34,449 bases of DNA from a candidate division WS6 bacterium GW2011_GWE2_33_157 (GCA_000989675.1 LBOT01000008.1:1-34449); one strand, 5' to 3'; positions 10,473 to 20,020 are shown, numbered from the stretch's first letter. Notes: generated from the letters alone by a model not told the origin. A program made the numbers and translations.

Positions 10473-10886
10473 ATGTTACAGCCAAAGATAAGAAAACATA
10501 GAAAAGAGTTCAGAGGGAAAATGGGAGGAATTGCTTCTGCAAATAACACCATTACCTTTGGAGAATACGGCTTGAAATCTATGGAATGTGGATGGATAAA
10601 GTCTAGAGAAATAGAGTCTGCAAGAAAAGCTATAACCTCTTCTATAAAGAGAAAAGGTAAAGTGTGGATCAAGATATTCCCACATAAACCATATACTCAG
10701 AAGGGAACAAATAGCAAAATGATTGCAGGAAAAGGTGAGGTAGAGGGATATGTTGCAGTAGTAAATCCTGGTACAGTACTCTTCGAAGTAAGTGGAGTGC
10801 CAAGAGAAGCTGCTATGGAAGCTATGAGATTAGCATCTCACAAACTTTCAGTTAAGACTAAATTTATATCTAAAAGAGAAATTTAG
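10473..10886 (+). CDS. rplP: 50S ribosomal protein L16
   Basis: MLQPKIRKHRKEFRGKMGG; KPYTQKGTNSKMIAGKGEVEGYVAVVNPGTVLFEV. Confidence 0.97.
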   Translation: MLQPKIRKHRKEFRGKMGGIASANNTITFGEYGLKSMECGWIKSREIESARKAITSSIKRKGKVWIKIFPHKPYTQKGTNSKMIAGKGEVEGYVAVVNPGTVLFEVSGVPREAAMEAMRLASHKLSVKTKFISKREI

Positions 10887-10955
10887 CTTGAGAGTATTCG
10901 ATATTATTGGTAGAATACTACCCGTTTTGTATAGATAAAATATAGAAAATATTAA

Positions 10956-11204
10956 ATGGAAATTAACAAAGGGAAAAAAAGAGAATTGAAAGGTACAGTG
11001 GTAAGTAACAGTATGGTAAATACTGTTAGAGTTAGAGTCAATTCTACACAGGCACATCCTGTGTATAAAAAGATAGTTGATAAAAAGAAAATATTTTTTG
11101 CACATACGGAAAAAGAGTTAAACATTGGAGATAAGGTAACAATAAGAGAATCAAAGCCATACTCAAAGAATGTAAAGTGGATAATAGTTGATAATAAAGA
11201 ATAA
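10956..11204 (+). CDS. rpsQ: 30S ribosomal protein S17
   Basis: [34 protein letters not shown]; syntenic. Confidence 0.95.
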   Translation: MEINKGKKRELKGTVVSNSMVNTVRVRVNSTQAHPVYKKIVDKKKIFFAHTEKELNIGDKVTIRESKPYSKNVKWIIVDNKE

Positions 11205-11572
11205 TGATACAAATAGGAACCGAATTAACAATTGCAGATAATAGTGGAGCAAAGATTGGAAAGGTTATCGGTATTCCTGGCTACTCTAAAATTAAATATG
11301 GAAGAATAGGAGATATTGTTAAAGTTGCTATACAGAAAGCACTACCAAATAGTGGAGTAAAAAGACACGAAGTATTAACTGCGGTAGTTGTAAGAGTACA
11401 TAGAGAGCAAAAGAGAAAAGATGGATCATATATTAGATTTGATGATAATGCAGGTGTAATTATAGATAACAAGAAAACACCAAAGGGTACAAGAATATTT
11501 GGACCTGTTGCAAGAGAATTAAAAGAAAAGGGGTTTGATAAGATAGTTTCTTTAGCCCCAGAAGTATTGTAA
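11204..11572 (+). CDS. rplN: 50S ribosomal protein L14
   Basis: [52 protein letters not shown]. Confidence 0.98.
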   Translation: MIQIGTELTIADNSGAKIGKVIGIPGYSKIKYGRIGDIVKVAIQKALPNSGVKRHEVLTAVVVRVHREQKRKDGSYIRFDDNAGVIIDNKKTPKGTRIFGPVARELKEKGFDKIVSLAPEVL

Positions 11573-11589
11573 ATTTTTGAAAATAAGTA

Positions 11590-12012
11590 ATGAAGATTAA
11601 AAAGGGTGATACAGTAAAAATATTATATGGAAAAGATTCTGGAAAACAGGGTACTGTTGTTGCTTTAGATATTAAAAATAGAAAGGTAGTAGTAGAGAAT
11701 ATGAATTTATTTAAGAAACATGTAAAGGGAGATGGAAGAAAGAAGACATCAGAAATACTAACTATTACAAAACCTATGGATGCTTCTAAAGTAATGGTTG
11801 TATGTAATCACTGTGGTAAACCAACAAGAATAGGGATAAAGAGAGAGAGTGACAAAATAGAAAGAGTATGTAAAAAGTGTGGTAAATATATTGAAGTAAT
11901 TGAAAAGAAAGTAGAAGAGAAGAAAGAGGTTAAGAAAGTAACTAAAAAGAAAACAACTAAAGTAGCTGAAAAGAAGACAGTTAAAACAACTAAAAAGAAA
12001 GTAACAAAGTAA
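11590..12012 (+). CDS. rplX: 50S ribosomal protein L24 with zinc-ribbon and long Lys-rich C-terminal tail
   Basis: KKGDTVKILYGKDSGKQGTVVALD (KOW motif); CNHCGKPTR...CKKCGK; tail KKVEEKKEVKKVTKKKTTKVAEKK. Confidence 0.95.
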   Translation: MKIKKGDTVKILYGKDSGKQGTVVALDIKNRKVVVENMNLFKKHVKGDGRKKTSEILTITKPMDASKVMVVCNHCGKPTRIGIKRESDKIERVCKKCGKYIEVIEKKVEEKKEVKKVTKKKTTKVAEKKTVKTTKKKVTK

Positions 12013-12013
12013 T

Positions 12014-12568
12014 ATGGCAAGACTAAGAGATGAATATAACAATAGAATAAGAAAAGAATTGATGAAAGAGTATGGATATAAGAATATAATGGAAGTTCCT
12101 ACCCTAAAAAAGATTGTAATTAACGTAGGTGCTGGAGCTTCTATTGCAGAATCAGAGGCATTAGAAGATATTGTTCAAATGGTTACATTAATAGCTGGTC
12201 AGAAACCAGTTGTTAATAAAGCTAGAAAAGCAGTATCAGCATTTAAGGTAAGAGAAGGTATGGATATAGGAGTATCAGTAATATTAAGAGGAAATAGAAT
12301 GTGGGAGTTCTTTGATAAAGTAATAAATATTGTATTCCCTAGAACTAAAGATTTTAGAGGTTTAGATGTATCAGCATTTGATGGATCAGGTAACTATTCA
12401 GTAGGTATAGAAGATCAAACAGTATTTCCTGAGATAGATGCAAACAATATTAGAAAAGTTAGAAGTTTACAGTTTACAATTGTTACTAATGCAAAAGATG
12501 ATAAAAGTGGTAAAGCACTATTAGATAAATTTGGTTTTCCATTTAAAAAAGATGTCAACAGAGGCTAA
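12014..12568 (+). CDS. rplE: 50S ribosomal protein L5
   Basis: [46 protein letters not shown]. Confidence 0.97.
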   Translation: MARLRDEYNNRIRKELMKEYGYKNIMEVPTLKKIVINVGAGASIAESEALEDIVQMVTLIAGQKPVVNKARKAVSAFKVREGMDIGVSVILRGNRMWEFFDKVINIVFPRTKDFRGLDVSAFDGSGNYSVGIEDQTVFPEIDANNIRKVRSLQFTIVTNAKDDKSGKALLDKFGFPFKKDVNRG

Positions 12569-12746
12569 GGAATACAAAGCAAAAGAATTAAAGAAAAAGT
12601 CTAAGTATAAGTCAAGAGTCTACAACAGGTGTGGTCTTTGTGGCAGATCAAGAGGATATATAAGACACTATGGAATGTGTAGGATATGTTTTAGAAAATT
12701 AGCAAGCACAGGAGAAATCCCTGGAGTTAAGAAAGCTATATGGTAA
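12552..12746 (+). CDS. rpsN: 30S ribosomal protein S14 (zinc-ribbon type)
   Basis: [40 protein letters not shown]. Start at ATG 12552 rather than 12531; 17-nt overlap with L5. Confidence 0.95.
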   Translation: MSTEAKEYKAKELKKKSKYKSRVYNRCGLCGRSRGYIRHYGMCRICFRKLASTGEIPGVKKAIW

Positions 12747-12762
12747 TTTTAAATATATAAAA

Positions 12763-13140
12763 ATGAACGATTTAACAGCAGATCTATTAGCTAGATTACA
12801 AAATGGAATACAGAGAAAAAGAGAGTTAGTCTTAGTACCAAAAACTAAGATGAATATTGAAATCCTTAAAGTTCTTAAAAGTGAGGAGATGATCCATGGC
12901 TTTGAAGAAGTAGAGGGTGGAGTTAATGTAGAAATTATGTATGACGATGGTGAACCAGTAATAGCTCATTTAAATAGAGTTAGTAAACCAGGTCAAAGAA
13001 TATATGTAACTAGTAAAAACATTATCCCAATAATGAATGGTAGAGGTATATCAATAATATCTACATCACATGGTTTAATGTCAGGAGCTGTTGCTAAGAG
13101 TAAGAAATTAGGTGGTGAATTAATCTGTAAAGTTTGGTAA
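12763..13140 (+). CDS. rpsH: 30S ribosomal protein S8
   Basis: LTADLLARLQNGIQRKRELVLVP; GRGISIISTSHGLMSGAVAKSKKLGGELICKVW. Confidence 0.97.
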   Translation: MNDLTADLLARLQNGIQRKRELVLVPKTKMNIEILKVLKSEEMIHGFEEVEGGVNVEIMYDDGEPVIAHLNRVSKPGQRIYVTSKNIIPIMNGRGISIISTSHGLMSGAVAKSKKLGGELICKVW

Positions 13141-13145
13141 TTGAA

Positions 13146-13688
13146 ATGTCAAGAATAGGAGAAAATCCAATAACAATAGAAGAGGGAGTACAAGTATCAA
13201 TAGAAAAGAATATTGTCACTATATCTGGAGATGGAAAAGAATTAAAAATTTCTTTACCAGAGCATATAACAGTAGAAGTTAAGGACAATGTTGTACAAGT
13301 TAGTAGAGATAATGAGGATAAACAGTCTAAATCTGTACATGGTACCATAAGAATGTTAATATCTAACGCTATTTATGGTATTAAGCACGGATTTGAAAAG
13401 AGATTAGAATTGGTTGGAGTAGGATATAGAGCTAGAATGGAAGGTACTACACTCGTAATGAGTTTAGGTTGGAATCATCCAGTAAAAAGAGAGAGCCCTG
13501 AAGGAATAAGTATTGAAGTACCAGAAGAAACAAAGATTATATTAAAGGGATACGATAAACAGAAATTAGGAGAATTTGCAGCAAAGATAAGATCAATAAG
13601 AAAACCAGAACCATATAAGGGTAAAGGTATTAGATATGAGGGTGAATATATAAGAAGAAAGAGTTCTAAATCAGGAGTAGGAGCATAA
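13146..13688 (+). CDS. rplF: 50S ribosomal protein L6
   Basis: MSRIGENPITIEEGVQV; KPEPYKGKGIRYEGEYIRRKSSKSG. ATG at 13146 preferred. Confidence 0.96.
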   Translation: MSRIGENPITIEEGVQVSIEKNIVTISGDGKELKISLPEHITVEVKDNVVQVSRDNEDKQSKSVHGTIRMLISNAIYGIKHGFEKRLELVGVGYRARMEGTTLVMSLGWNHPVKRESPEGISIEVPEETKIILKGYDKQKLGEFAAKIRSIRKPEPYKGKGIRYEGEYIRRKSSKSGVGA

Positions 13689-13690
13689 AT

Positions 13691-14020
13691 ATGAAAATTA
13701 CTAAACAAGCAAAAAGAGAGAAAAGAAAATTACACATTAAGAAGAGATTAATTGGAACTAGTGTAAGACCAAGAATCTTTGTATTTAAGAGTAATCAATT
13801 CTTCTATAGTGGTATAGCAGATGATGAGAAATCTGTTGTATTAATGAGTAAGATGGCAAAAAAGAGAAAAGAAGATATATTGAAAATGGCAAAGGTATTT
13901 GTAACTGAAATGAAGAAAAAGAAAATTGATAATGTAGTATTTGATAGAAGTGGATATAGATATCACGGTTTAATAGCTGCTTTTGCAGATGAATTAAGAA
14001 AAAACGATATTAAGATTTAG
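13691..14020 (+). CDS. rplR: 50S ribosomal protein L18
   Basis: TSVRPRIFVFKSNQFFYSGI...VVFDRSGYRYHGLIAAFADELRKNDI. Confidence 0.95.
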   Translation: MKITKQAKREKRKLHIKKRLIGTSVRPRIFVFKSNQFFYSGIADDEKSVVLMSKMAKKRKEDILKMAKVFVTEMKKKKIDNVVFDRSGYRYHGLIAAFADELRKNDIKI

Positions 14021-14031
14021 TAAATATATAA

Positions 14032-14673
14032 ATGTCTGATTTTAATAAAAATCAAAAAGATAGAACATACGATAAGAAGACTGTATCTATTAGAAGAGTT
14101 GCAAAGGTAACTAAAGGTGGAAAGAGACTTAGGTTTAGTGCAATGGTAGTAGTAGGTGATCATAATGGATCAGTAGGTGTAGGATTAGGAAGAGGATTAG
14201 ATACAAAGAGTGCAGTAGAAAAGGGGGAGAGAATTGCAACAAAGAAAATGAAGAAGATTCAGTTAGCGGGAGACACTATTCCTCACGAAGTATTCTTTAA
14301 GGAGGGAGCGGCTAAGGTAATTCTTAGACCTGCAAGACCAGGAACAGGTGTTATCGCAGGATCATCTGTTAGAACAGTATTAGAATTAGCAGGTATTGAT
14401 AATGTATATGGTAAGTTAATAGGAACAAGTGACGCTATTGCAACCGCATACTGTACATTTGAAGCATTAAAAAGTTTAAGAAATGGAAGAGTATTAGCAA
14501 GGATGAGAAATATGAGAGAAAGAGTTGAGACTAAAAAAGAAACAGATAAAGAGAGAAAAATTAAAGAAGAGAAGATAAGAGCAAAGAAGAGAGCAGAAAA
14601 AAATGATGATAAGAGATCAAATAGCAGAAGTCCAAGAAGAAGAGAATTTAAGAAGAGAGAAGAAAAGAAATAA
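14032..14673 (+). CDS. rpsE: 30S ribosomal protein S5 with charged C-terminal extension
   Basis: KVTKGGKRLRFSAMVVVGDHNGSVGVGLGRG; extension KKRAEKNDDKRSNSRSPRRREFKKREEKK. Confidence 0.97.
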   Translation: MSDFNKNQKDRTYDKKTVSIRRVAKVTKGGKRLRFSAMVVVGDHNGSVGVGLGRGLDTKSAVEKGERIATKKMKKIQLAGDTIPHEVFFKEGAAKVILRPARPGTGVIAGSSVRTVLELAGIDNVYGKLIGTSDAIATAYCTFEALKSLRNGRVLARMRNMRERVETKKETDKERKIKEEKIRAKKRAEKNDDKRSNSRSPRRREFKKREEKK

Positions 14674-14690
14674 AGTAAGTAAATGTAAAT

Positions 14691-15134
14691 ATGAATCTAG
14701 ACAATATACCAAAAAGAAATAATAGAGAGTCAAAATCTAAAAGACTTGGAAGAGGATATGGATCTGGTGTTGGAGGCCACACTTCAACTAGAGGTTCTAA
14801 AGGACAGAAGTCTAGAGCGGGTCACAAATCATTAGTATTCTTTGAGGGTGGTAATGTACCTTTCTTTAGAAGAATGCCTAAGTACAAGGGCTTCAATAAA
14901 TCTGATAAAGTTAGGGCAACAGCAATAAATCTAAACATATTAGAAGAGAATTTTAAAAGTGGTGAGAGTGTTACATTAGAAATATTAAAAGAAAAAGCTC
15001 TAGTGTCTAAAAGTACTACAGTAGTAAAGATATTAGGACTTGGTGAGTTAACTAAAAAGATTGTTATTAGTGGTATTCCTGCATCTGAAAGTGCAATTGA
15101 AAAGGTAATAAAAGCAGGAGGCTCTATTAAGTAA
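14691..15134 (+). CDS. rplO: 50S ribosomal protein L15
   Basis: KRLGRGYGSGVGGHTSTRGSKGQKSRAGHKS. Confidence 0.96.
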   Translation: MNLDNIPKRNNRESKSKRLGRGYGSGVGGHTSTRGSKGQKSRAGHKSLVFFEGGNVPFFRRMPKYKGFNKSDKVRATAINLNILEENFKSGESVTLEILKEKALVSKSTTVVKILGLGELTKKIVISGIPASESAIEKVIKAGGSIK

Positions 15135-15145
15135 CCCCTACTACA

Positions 15146-16411
15146 ATGAACAAATTTATAGAAACCTTTAAGAGAATCTTAGGTACAGATGAGATTAGAA
15201 AAAAAATATTATTCTCTTTTGCTATATTATTAGCATATAGGTTCTTAGCAGCTATCCCTGTTGTTGGTATTCCCGCAGACGCTATTACAAGTCTATTTGA
15301 AGGTAGTAACTTTGGTGATTTACTTTCTACAGTATCTGGGGGTGTATTAGAAACAGCTTCTATTGCGGCTATTGGTCTTAGTCCATATATCAATGCATCT
15401 ATCATTTTACAATTACTTGGTACTGTTATCCCTAAATTAGAAGATTTAAGAAAAGAGGGACCCGAGGGTAGAAGAATTATAAGTATGTATACTAGATTAC
15501 TTACAGTTCCTCTCGCTATTATGCAATCCTTTGTAATTTACTCTACATTAAGAGGGTTTGGTTTAGTTGGTCAATTAGAGGTTTTAGAATTAGTAGCAAT
15601 GGTGGCAACATTAACAGCAGGCTCAGTCATTGTAATGTGGTTTAGTGAGTTAGTCTCAGAAAGTGGTATAGGAGGTGGATCTTCATATTTAATATTCTTA
15701 GGAATTGTAGCTGGTATACCAGGTACTATTCGTAGTAATTTTACATTAATGGATTCGTTACAAAAGTTTATCTTTATTTTTGTTACCTTACTTTTGGTTG
15801 TATCAGTTGTATATGTTTCTGAGGCTCAAAGAAAGGTAAAGGTACAATACTCAAGAAGAGTAAGGACGGGTGGGGCTATGGATAGCTATATCCCTATTAA
15901 GCTTACACAATTTGGAGTAATGCCAGTTATCTTTGCAGTTTCCTTACTTTCGTTTCCTCAATTAGTAGGTAAATTCGTTCTAAGTAAAGATTTCGGAAAT
16001 GGAATTACGGAAATTGCGAACAAAGCAATGACCATTCTTGCTAATCCATATTTTAATAACATATTAACATTCGTTTTAATTGTCGGTTTTGCACTCTTCT
16101 ATCTTACTGTTGTATTTAAAACAGACGAATTAGCAGAGAACTTACAGAAACAAGGTGGATTTATACCTGGTATTAGACCTGGTAAGGCAACATCATCATA
16201 TTTAAAAACGATTGCATTTAGATTGGCATCAGTTGGTGCACTATTTTTAGGTTTCATATCTATACTTCCTAATATATTGATATATTTAGACCTAATGACA
16301 GTAACTGTAATTACAGGAACAGGACTCTTAATCATGGTAAGTGTAGTATTAGACATTAGGAGACAGGTAGAATCGATGATTGTAGTAAGAGATTATGATA
16401 GGTATTTGTAG
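15146..16411 (+). CDS. secY: Preprotein translocase subunit SecY
   Basis: LGLSPYINASIILQLLGTVIPKLEDLRKEGPEGRRIISMYTR; KQGGFIPGIRPGKATSSYL. Confidence 0.97.
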   Translation: MNKFIETFKRILGTDEIRKKILFSFAILLAYRFLAAIPVVGIPADAITSLFEGSNFGDLLSTVSGGVLETASIAAIGLSPYINASIILQLLGTVIPKLEDLRKEGPEGRRIISMYTRLLTVPLAIMQSFVIYSTLRGFGLVGQLEVLELVAMVATLTAGSVIVMWFSELVSESGIGGGSSYLIFLGIVAGIPGTIRSNFTLMDSLQKFIFIFVTLLLVVSVVYVSEAQRKVKVQYSRRVRTGGAMDSYIPIKLTQFGVMPVIFAVSLLSFPQLVGKFVLSKDFGNGITEIANKAMTILANPYFNNILTFVLIVGFALFYLTVVFKTDELAENLQKQGGFIPGIRPGKATSSYLKTIAFRLASVGALFLGFISILPNILIYLDLMTVTVITGTGLLIMVSVVLDIRRQVESMIVVRDYDRYL

Positions 16412-16459
16412 TATTCGTAGTTTGTTATTATATATACATATAACTTAATCAAGTTAGAA

Positions 16460-17107
16460 ATGAAAACTATTCTTTTTCATGGGCCCTCTGGTAGTGGTAA
16501 AGATACCCAAGTAGATTTGTTAGTAGACAAATATGAATTTGAGAATATTGGTACAGGAGAGATGTTCAGAACTATGTACAAAGAGGCTGATTTAGAGGCA
16601 ATAAAGGCATATAGCTACTGGTCTAAAGGTAAATTTGTTCCTAATGATTTAGTATACAGTATGTTAAATAGGTGGATAGAGAAGTTTGACGAACAGTATA
16701 ATTGGGCTTTTGTATCAGTAGTAAGAGAAGTAGGTCAGATTCCAATGTTTGATAGATTATTAAAAAGTCATAATCGTACACTAGATTACTTTGTTCATTT
16801 TACACTTTCAGAACAAGCCGCTATTGAAAGAATGTCTCTTAGAACTGTATGTCCTTACTGTGATACTACATATCATAGTATATATAAGGTGGAGAAAGTG
16901 AAAGGATATTGTGATAAATGTGGTACAAAATTAATACAAAGAGAAGATGATCAACCTGAAAAGATTAAATCTAGATTGGAAGAGTACAACAGAACTATCT
17001 CTCCAATCCTTGAAGTTTACAGAAAGAGAGGGGTCTTAATTGAGATAGATGCAACTCCAAGTATTGAAGCTATACATAAGGAAGTTGTAACAAAATTGGG
17101 GTTGTAA
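16460..17107 (+). CDS. adk: Adenylate kinase, divergent, with zinc-type lid
   Basis: ILFHGPSGSGKDTQVDLL P-loop; GTGEMFR; CPYC...CDKCG lid; REDDQPEKIKSRLEEY. Confidence 0.88.
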   Translation: MKTILFHGPSGSGKDTQVDLLVDKYEFENIGTGEMFRTMYKEADLEAIKAYSYWSKGKFVPNDLVYSMLNRWIEKFDEQYNWAFVSVVREVGQIPMFDRLLKSHNRTLDYFVHFTLSEQAAIERMSLRTVCPYCDTTYHSIYKVEKVKGYCDKCGTKLIQREDDQPEKIKSRLEEYNRTISPILEVYRKRGVLIEIDATPSIEAIHKEVVTKLGL

Positions 17108-17143
17108 AATGTTTATCTTTTTGATATGCTTAACTCGTCTTTG

Positions 17144-17223
17144 TAGAGTTTAGTGATTTTCAAAGAAAAGTGTGTTAAAGCTTTGAAAAGAGAGCAAATC
17201 TTTGATATAATCACTCGACTCTA
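17144..17223. repeat. Long imperfect inverted repeat upstream of infA, overlapping its predicted promoter
   Basis: TAGAGTTTAGTGATTTTCAAAGA (17144-17166) pairs with TCTTTGATATAATCACTCGACTCTA (17199-17223); nested TTTTCAAAG/CTTTGAAAA (17157-17165/17181-17189). Confidence 0.75.
17183..17211 (+). promoter_or_regulatory. Candidate sigma70 promoter for infA-rpmJ-rpsM...
   Basis: TTGAAA-N17-TATAAT. Confidence 0.6.
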
Positions 17224-17246
17224 TTTAGTTACTTAAATGATTCAAT

Positions 17247-17480
17247 ATGACCGTAGAGACAAAGAAAGTATATGAATTTGAAGGAGTGGTTAAAGAGTGT
17301 CTACCCAATACAAAGTTTGTAGTGGAGATTGATGTTGAAGGAGTGAAGCATGAAGTGCTAGGATATCTATCTGGAAAGATGAGAATGAACTACATTCGTA
17401 TACTAGAGGGAGATAAAGTGAGAATTGAAATGACCCCTTATGATAAAACACAGGGGAGAATAACATATAGATTGAAATAA
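17247..17480 (+). CDS. infA: Translation initiation factor IF-1
   Basis: [68 protein letters not shown]. Confidence 0.96.
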   Translation: MTVETKKVYEFEGVVKECLPNTKFVVEIDVEGVKHEVLGYLSGKMRMNYIRILEGDKVRIEMTPYDKTQGRITYRLK

Positions 17481-17481
17481 A

Positions 17482-17598
17482 ATGAAAGTACAGGCGTCAG
17501 TAAAAAAGAGATGTGCAGATTGTTATACGGTAACTAGGAAGGGACGTGTTTATGTCTATTGTAAAAAGAATCCAAAGCATAAACAGAGACAGGGATAA
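17482..17598 (+). CDS. rpmJ: 50S ribosomal protein L36 (38 aa; absent from the supplied ORF track)
   Basis: Manual translation [38 protein letters not shown], a canonical L36 with CxxC...C(x5)H zinc ligands. Confidence 0.96.
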   Translation: MKVQASVKKRCADCYTVTRKGRVYVYCKKNPKHKQRQG

Positions 17599-17627
17599 TA
17601 ATATATATAACTATTTAACTATATAAT

Positions 17628-18011
17628 ATGGCAAGGGTCGCAGGATTAGAAATACCAAATGAGAAGAGATTGTATATCTCTTTAACTAGTGTATATGGAA
17701 TTGGTGAAAAGTCAGCAACATTGATATGTGAGAACACGAAATTAGATCCAAATATGTTAGTTAAAGATATGAACGAGGCTCAGTTGGATATATTAAGAGG
17801 ATATTTAGACAAGAATTTTGTAGTAGAGGGAGAGTTAAGACAGAAGATATTCAGAGATATAAAGAGACTAAAAGATATAGGAAGTTATAGAGGTATTCGT
17901 CATAAAGTAGGTCTCCCAGTCAGAGGACAGAGAACTAGACATAATGCCCACACCAGAAAGGGTCGTGCAAGAGCCGTTGGTGGTTTAAAACGTAAATTAG
18001 AAAAAACCTAA
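17628..18011 (+). CDS. rpsM: 30S ribosomal protein S13
   Basis: MARVAGLEIPNEKRLYISLTSVYGIG; RGIRHKVGLPVRGQRTRHNAHTRKG. Confidence 0.97.
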   Translation: MARVAGLEIPNEKRLYISLTSVYGIGEKSATLICENTKLDPNMLVKDMNEAQLDILRGYLDKNFVVEGELRQKIFRDIKRLKDIGSYRGIRHKVGLPVRGQRTRHNAHTRKGRARAVGGLKRKLEKT

Positions 18012-18017
18012 CATAAA

Positions 18018-18398
18018 ATGGCTATAAGTAAGAAAAAAGTAAAAAAGAGTGTAAGTACAGGTATTGTTACAATTCAATCATCATTTAATAACACAATAAT
18101 ATCAATTACTGATCAGAATGGAGAAGTATTGGTACAGGGTAGTCCAGGTGTAGTTGGTTTTAAGGGTTCAAGAAAAAGTACTGCATTTGCAGCTACTAAG
18201 GCAGCTTCTGATGCTGCAGATAAAGCTATTAAGAAATATGGTCTTAAAGAGGTTAAGGTTATAGTTAAGGGACCAGGTGCAGGTAGAAACGCTGCAGTTA
18301 AGGGGTTGGACAGTGCAGGTTTAAAGATTACTACATTGGTAGATAGGACCCCTATTCCACATAATGGATGTAGGCCAAGAAAGAGTCCTAGGAAATAA
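18018..18398 (+). CDS. rpsK: 30S ribosomal protein S11
   Basis: [33 protein letters not shown]. Confidence 0.97.
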   Translation: MAISKKKVKKSVSTGIVTIQSSFNNTIISITDQNGEVLVQGSPGVVGFKGSRKSTAFAATKAASDAADKAIKKYGLKEVKVIVKGPGAGRNAAVKGLDSAGLKITTLVDRTPIPHNGCRPRKSPRK

Positions 18399-18418
18399 CA
18401 TTTACATATATATATTGA

Positions 18419-19030
18419 ATGGGTAGAGATACAGGTCCAAAAGAAAGATTGAGTAGAAGAGAGGGAGTAAATTTGCATCTTAAGGGTGCTAGATCTTTCT
18501 CAGATAAAAATGGTTTAAAAAGAAAACCCTTTGTTCCTGGTCTACATGGAAATAAGAGAAGGCCTAGACTTTCTAACTACGGAATACAATTAAGAGAAAA
18601 GCAGAAAGTTAAAAGAACATATGGTGTTAGAGAGAAACAGTTTAAGAATATATACATTGAGTCTGATAGAAGATCTAAGGTTTACAATACTGATAAGGGT
18701 TTAGAATTCTTAAGATTATTAGAATTAAGATTAGATAGCGTCTTATACCTTGCTGGTTTAGCTCCATCAAGAGCAGCTGCAAGACAAGCTATTGTTCATG
18801 GTCATGTATCTTTAAATGGTAAAAAATTCTCAGTTCCTTCTGCTGAAATAAAGCAAGAGGATTCTATAGAATTAAATTTAGTAAAACTTGCTCCTAGTGA
18901 GAAGTTCTTCCCTGTTCCAGATTGGATAGAGGTGAAGGATAACAAAGCAAAGGTAGTAAGATTACCAATTAGAGATGAAATAGATGAAGGTATTCGTGAG
19001 AATCTAATCATTGAGTACTACTCTAGATAA
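18419..19030 (+). CDS. rpsD: 30S ribosomal protein S4
   Basis: LELRLDSVLYLAGLAPSRAAARQAIVHGHVSLNGKKFSVPSAEIKQEDSIEL. Confidence 0.97.
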   Translation: MGRDTGPKERLSRREGVNLHLKGARSFSDKNGLKRKPFVPGLHGNKRRPRLSNYGIQLREKQKVKRTYGVREKQFKNIYIESDRRSKVYNTDKGLEFLRLLELRLDSVLYLAGLAPSRAAARQAIVHGHVSLNGKKFSVPSAEIKQEDSIELNLVKLAPSEKFFPVPDWIEVKDNKAKVVRLPIRDEIDEGIRENLIIEYYSR

Positions 19031-19050
19031 TAATTTGTTTAAATAACGTA

Positions 19051-20013
19051 ATGGAGGCATTTAAAGATATAAAAGTAATAATAAGAGAAGAAGAGGGAAA
19101 CTCAGGATTATATGAGATTTCACCTTTACCAAGAGGGTATGGTCATACACTTGGTAATTCAATAAGAAGAATTCTTTATTCTAGTTTAAAGGGATCAGGA
19201 ATAACTAGTATAAAAGTTAAGGGTGCAAAGCATGAATATTCAACAATAGATGGAGTTAAAGAGGATTTGACTTCAATAATTCTTAATCTTAAGCAGGTAA
19301 AATTCAGAGTTGATTCTGATGAAGCTAAGAAATGTAGAATAGAGGCTAAAGGAAAACAAGTTTTGAAAGCATCTGACATTATTGTTGATGCAGGGGTAAT
19401 AGTAACAACACCAGATATAGTTATTGCCAACTTAACAGACGAATCTGCAGAGTTAGTAATGGATTTGGTTGTAGAATCAGGAATTGGATACAGAGATGCA
19501 ACCTTTATTGAAAGACCTGAAGTTGGAGTTATTCCTCTTGATTGTGATTTCGCACCAATAGAGAAAGTAAGTCTAAGTGTAGAACAGGCACGTAAAGGAC
19601 AGGAGACAGATTTAGACTCAGTAGTAATTGGTGTTCTTACAGACGGTAGCATTGCTCCTAAGGATGCATTGTTACAATCAGCACAGATATTACAAGAGTT
19701 CTCAGGTAAAGTAATGATTGCAATGGGTATTTCTAAAAAGGAAGTAGAAGAGAGAGCAGAAGAGATAAATCAAATAGAGGAAGTTGTAGAGAGTGTAGAA
19801 GAGCATGATGAAGCAAGTGATTTAAGAATAGAAGACTTACCAATATCAAAAAGATCAAAGACAGGATTACTTTCTGGTGGATATAAGACATTGGGTGATT
19901 TAAAGAGTGTTTCAGTAGATGATTTACTAAATCTTTCAGGCTTTGGTAACAAGTCATTAAATGAAGTAGTAGAGTTACTTAACCAGTATGGGATTAATAT
20001 AAAGGGTGAATAA
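19051..20013 (+). CDS. rpoA: DNA-directed RNA polymerase subunit alpha
   Basis: PLPRGYGHTLGNSIRRILYSSLKGSGITSIKVKGAKHEYSTIDGVKEDLTSIILNLK; C-terminal HhH domain. Confidence 0.97.
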   Translation: MEAFKDIKVIIREEEGNSGLYEISPLPRGYGHTLGNSIRRILYSSLKGSGITSIKVKGAKHEYSTIDGVKEDLTSIILNLKQVKFRVDSDEAKKCRIEAKGKQVLKASDIIVDAGVIVTTPDIVIANLTDESAELVMDLVVESGIGYRDATFIERPEVGVIPLDCDFAPIEKVSLSVEQARKGQETDLDSVVIGVLTDGSIAPKDALLQSAQILQEFSGKVMIAMGISKKEVEERAEEINQIEEVVESVEEHDEASDLRIEDLPISKRSKTGLLSGGYKTLGDLKSVSVDDLLNLSGFGNKSLNEVVELLNQYGINIKGE

Positions 20014-20020
20014 TTAGAAA

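Noticed and set aside
19176-19652. 158-aa minus-strand ORF antisense to rpoA
   Set aside because: Shadow ORF within conserved rpoA; no recognisable domain or start signal.
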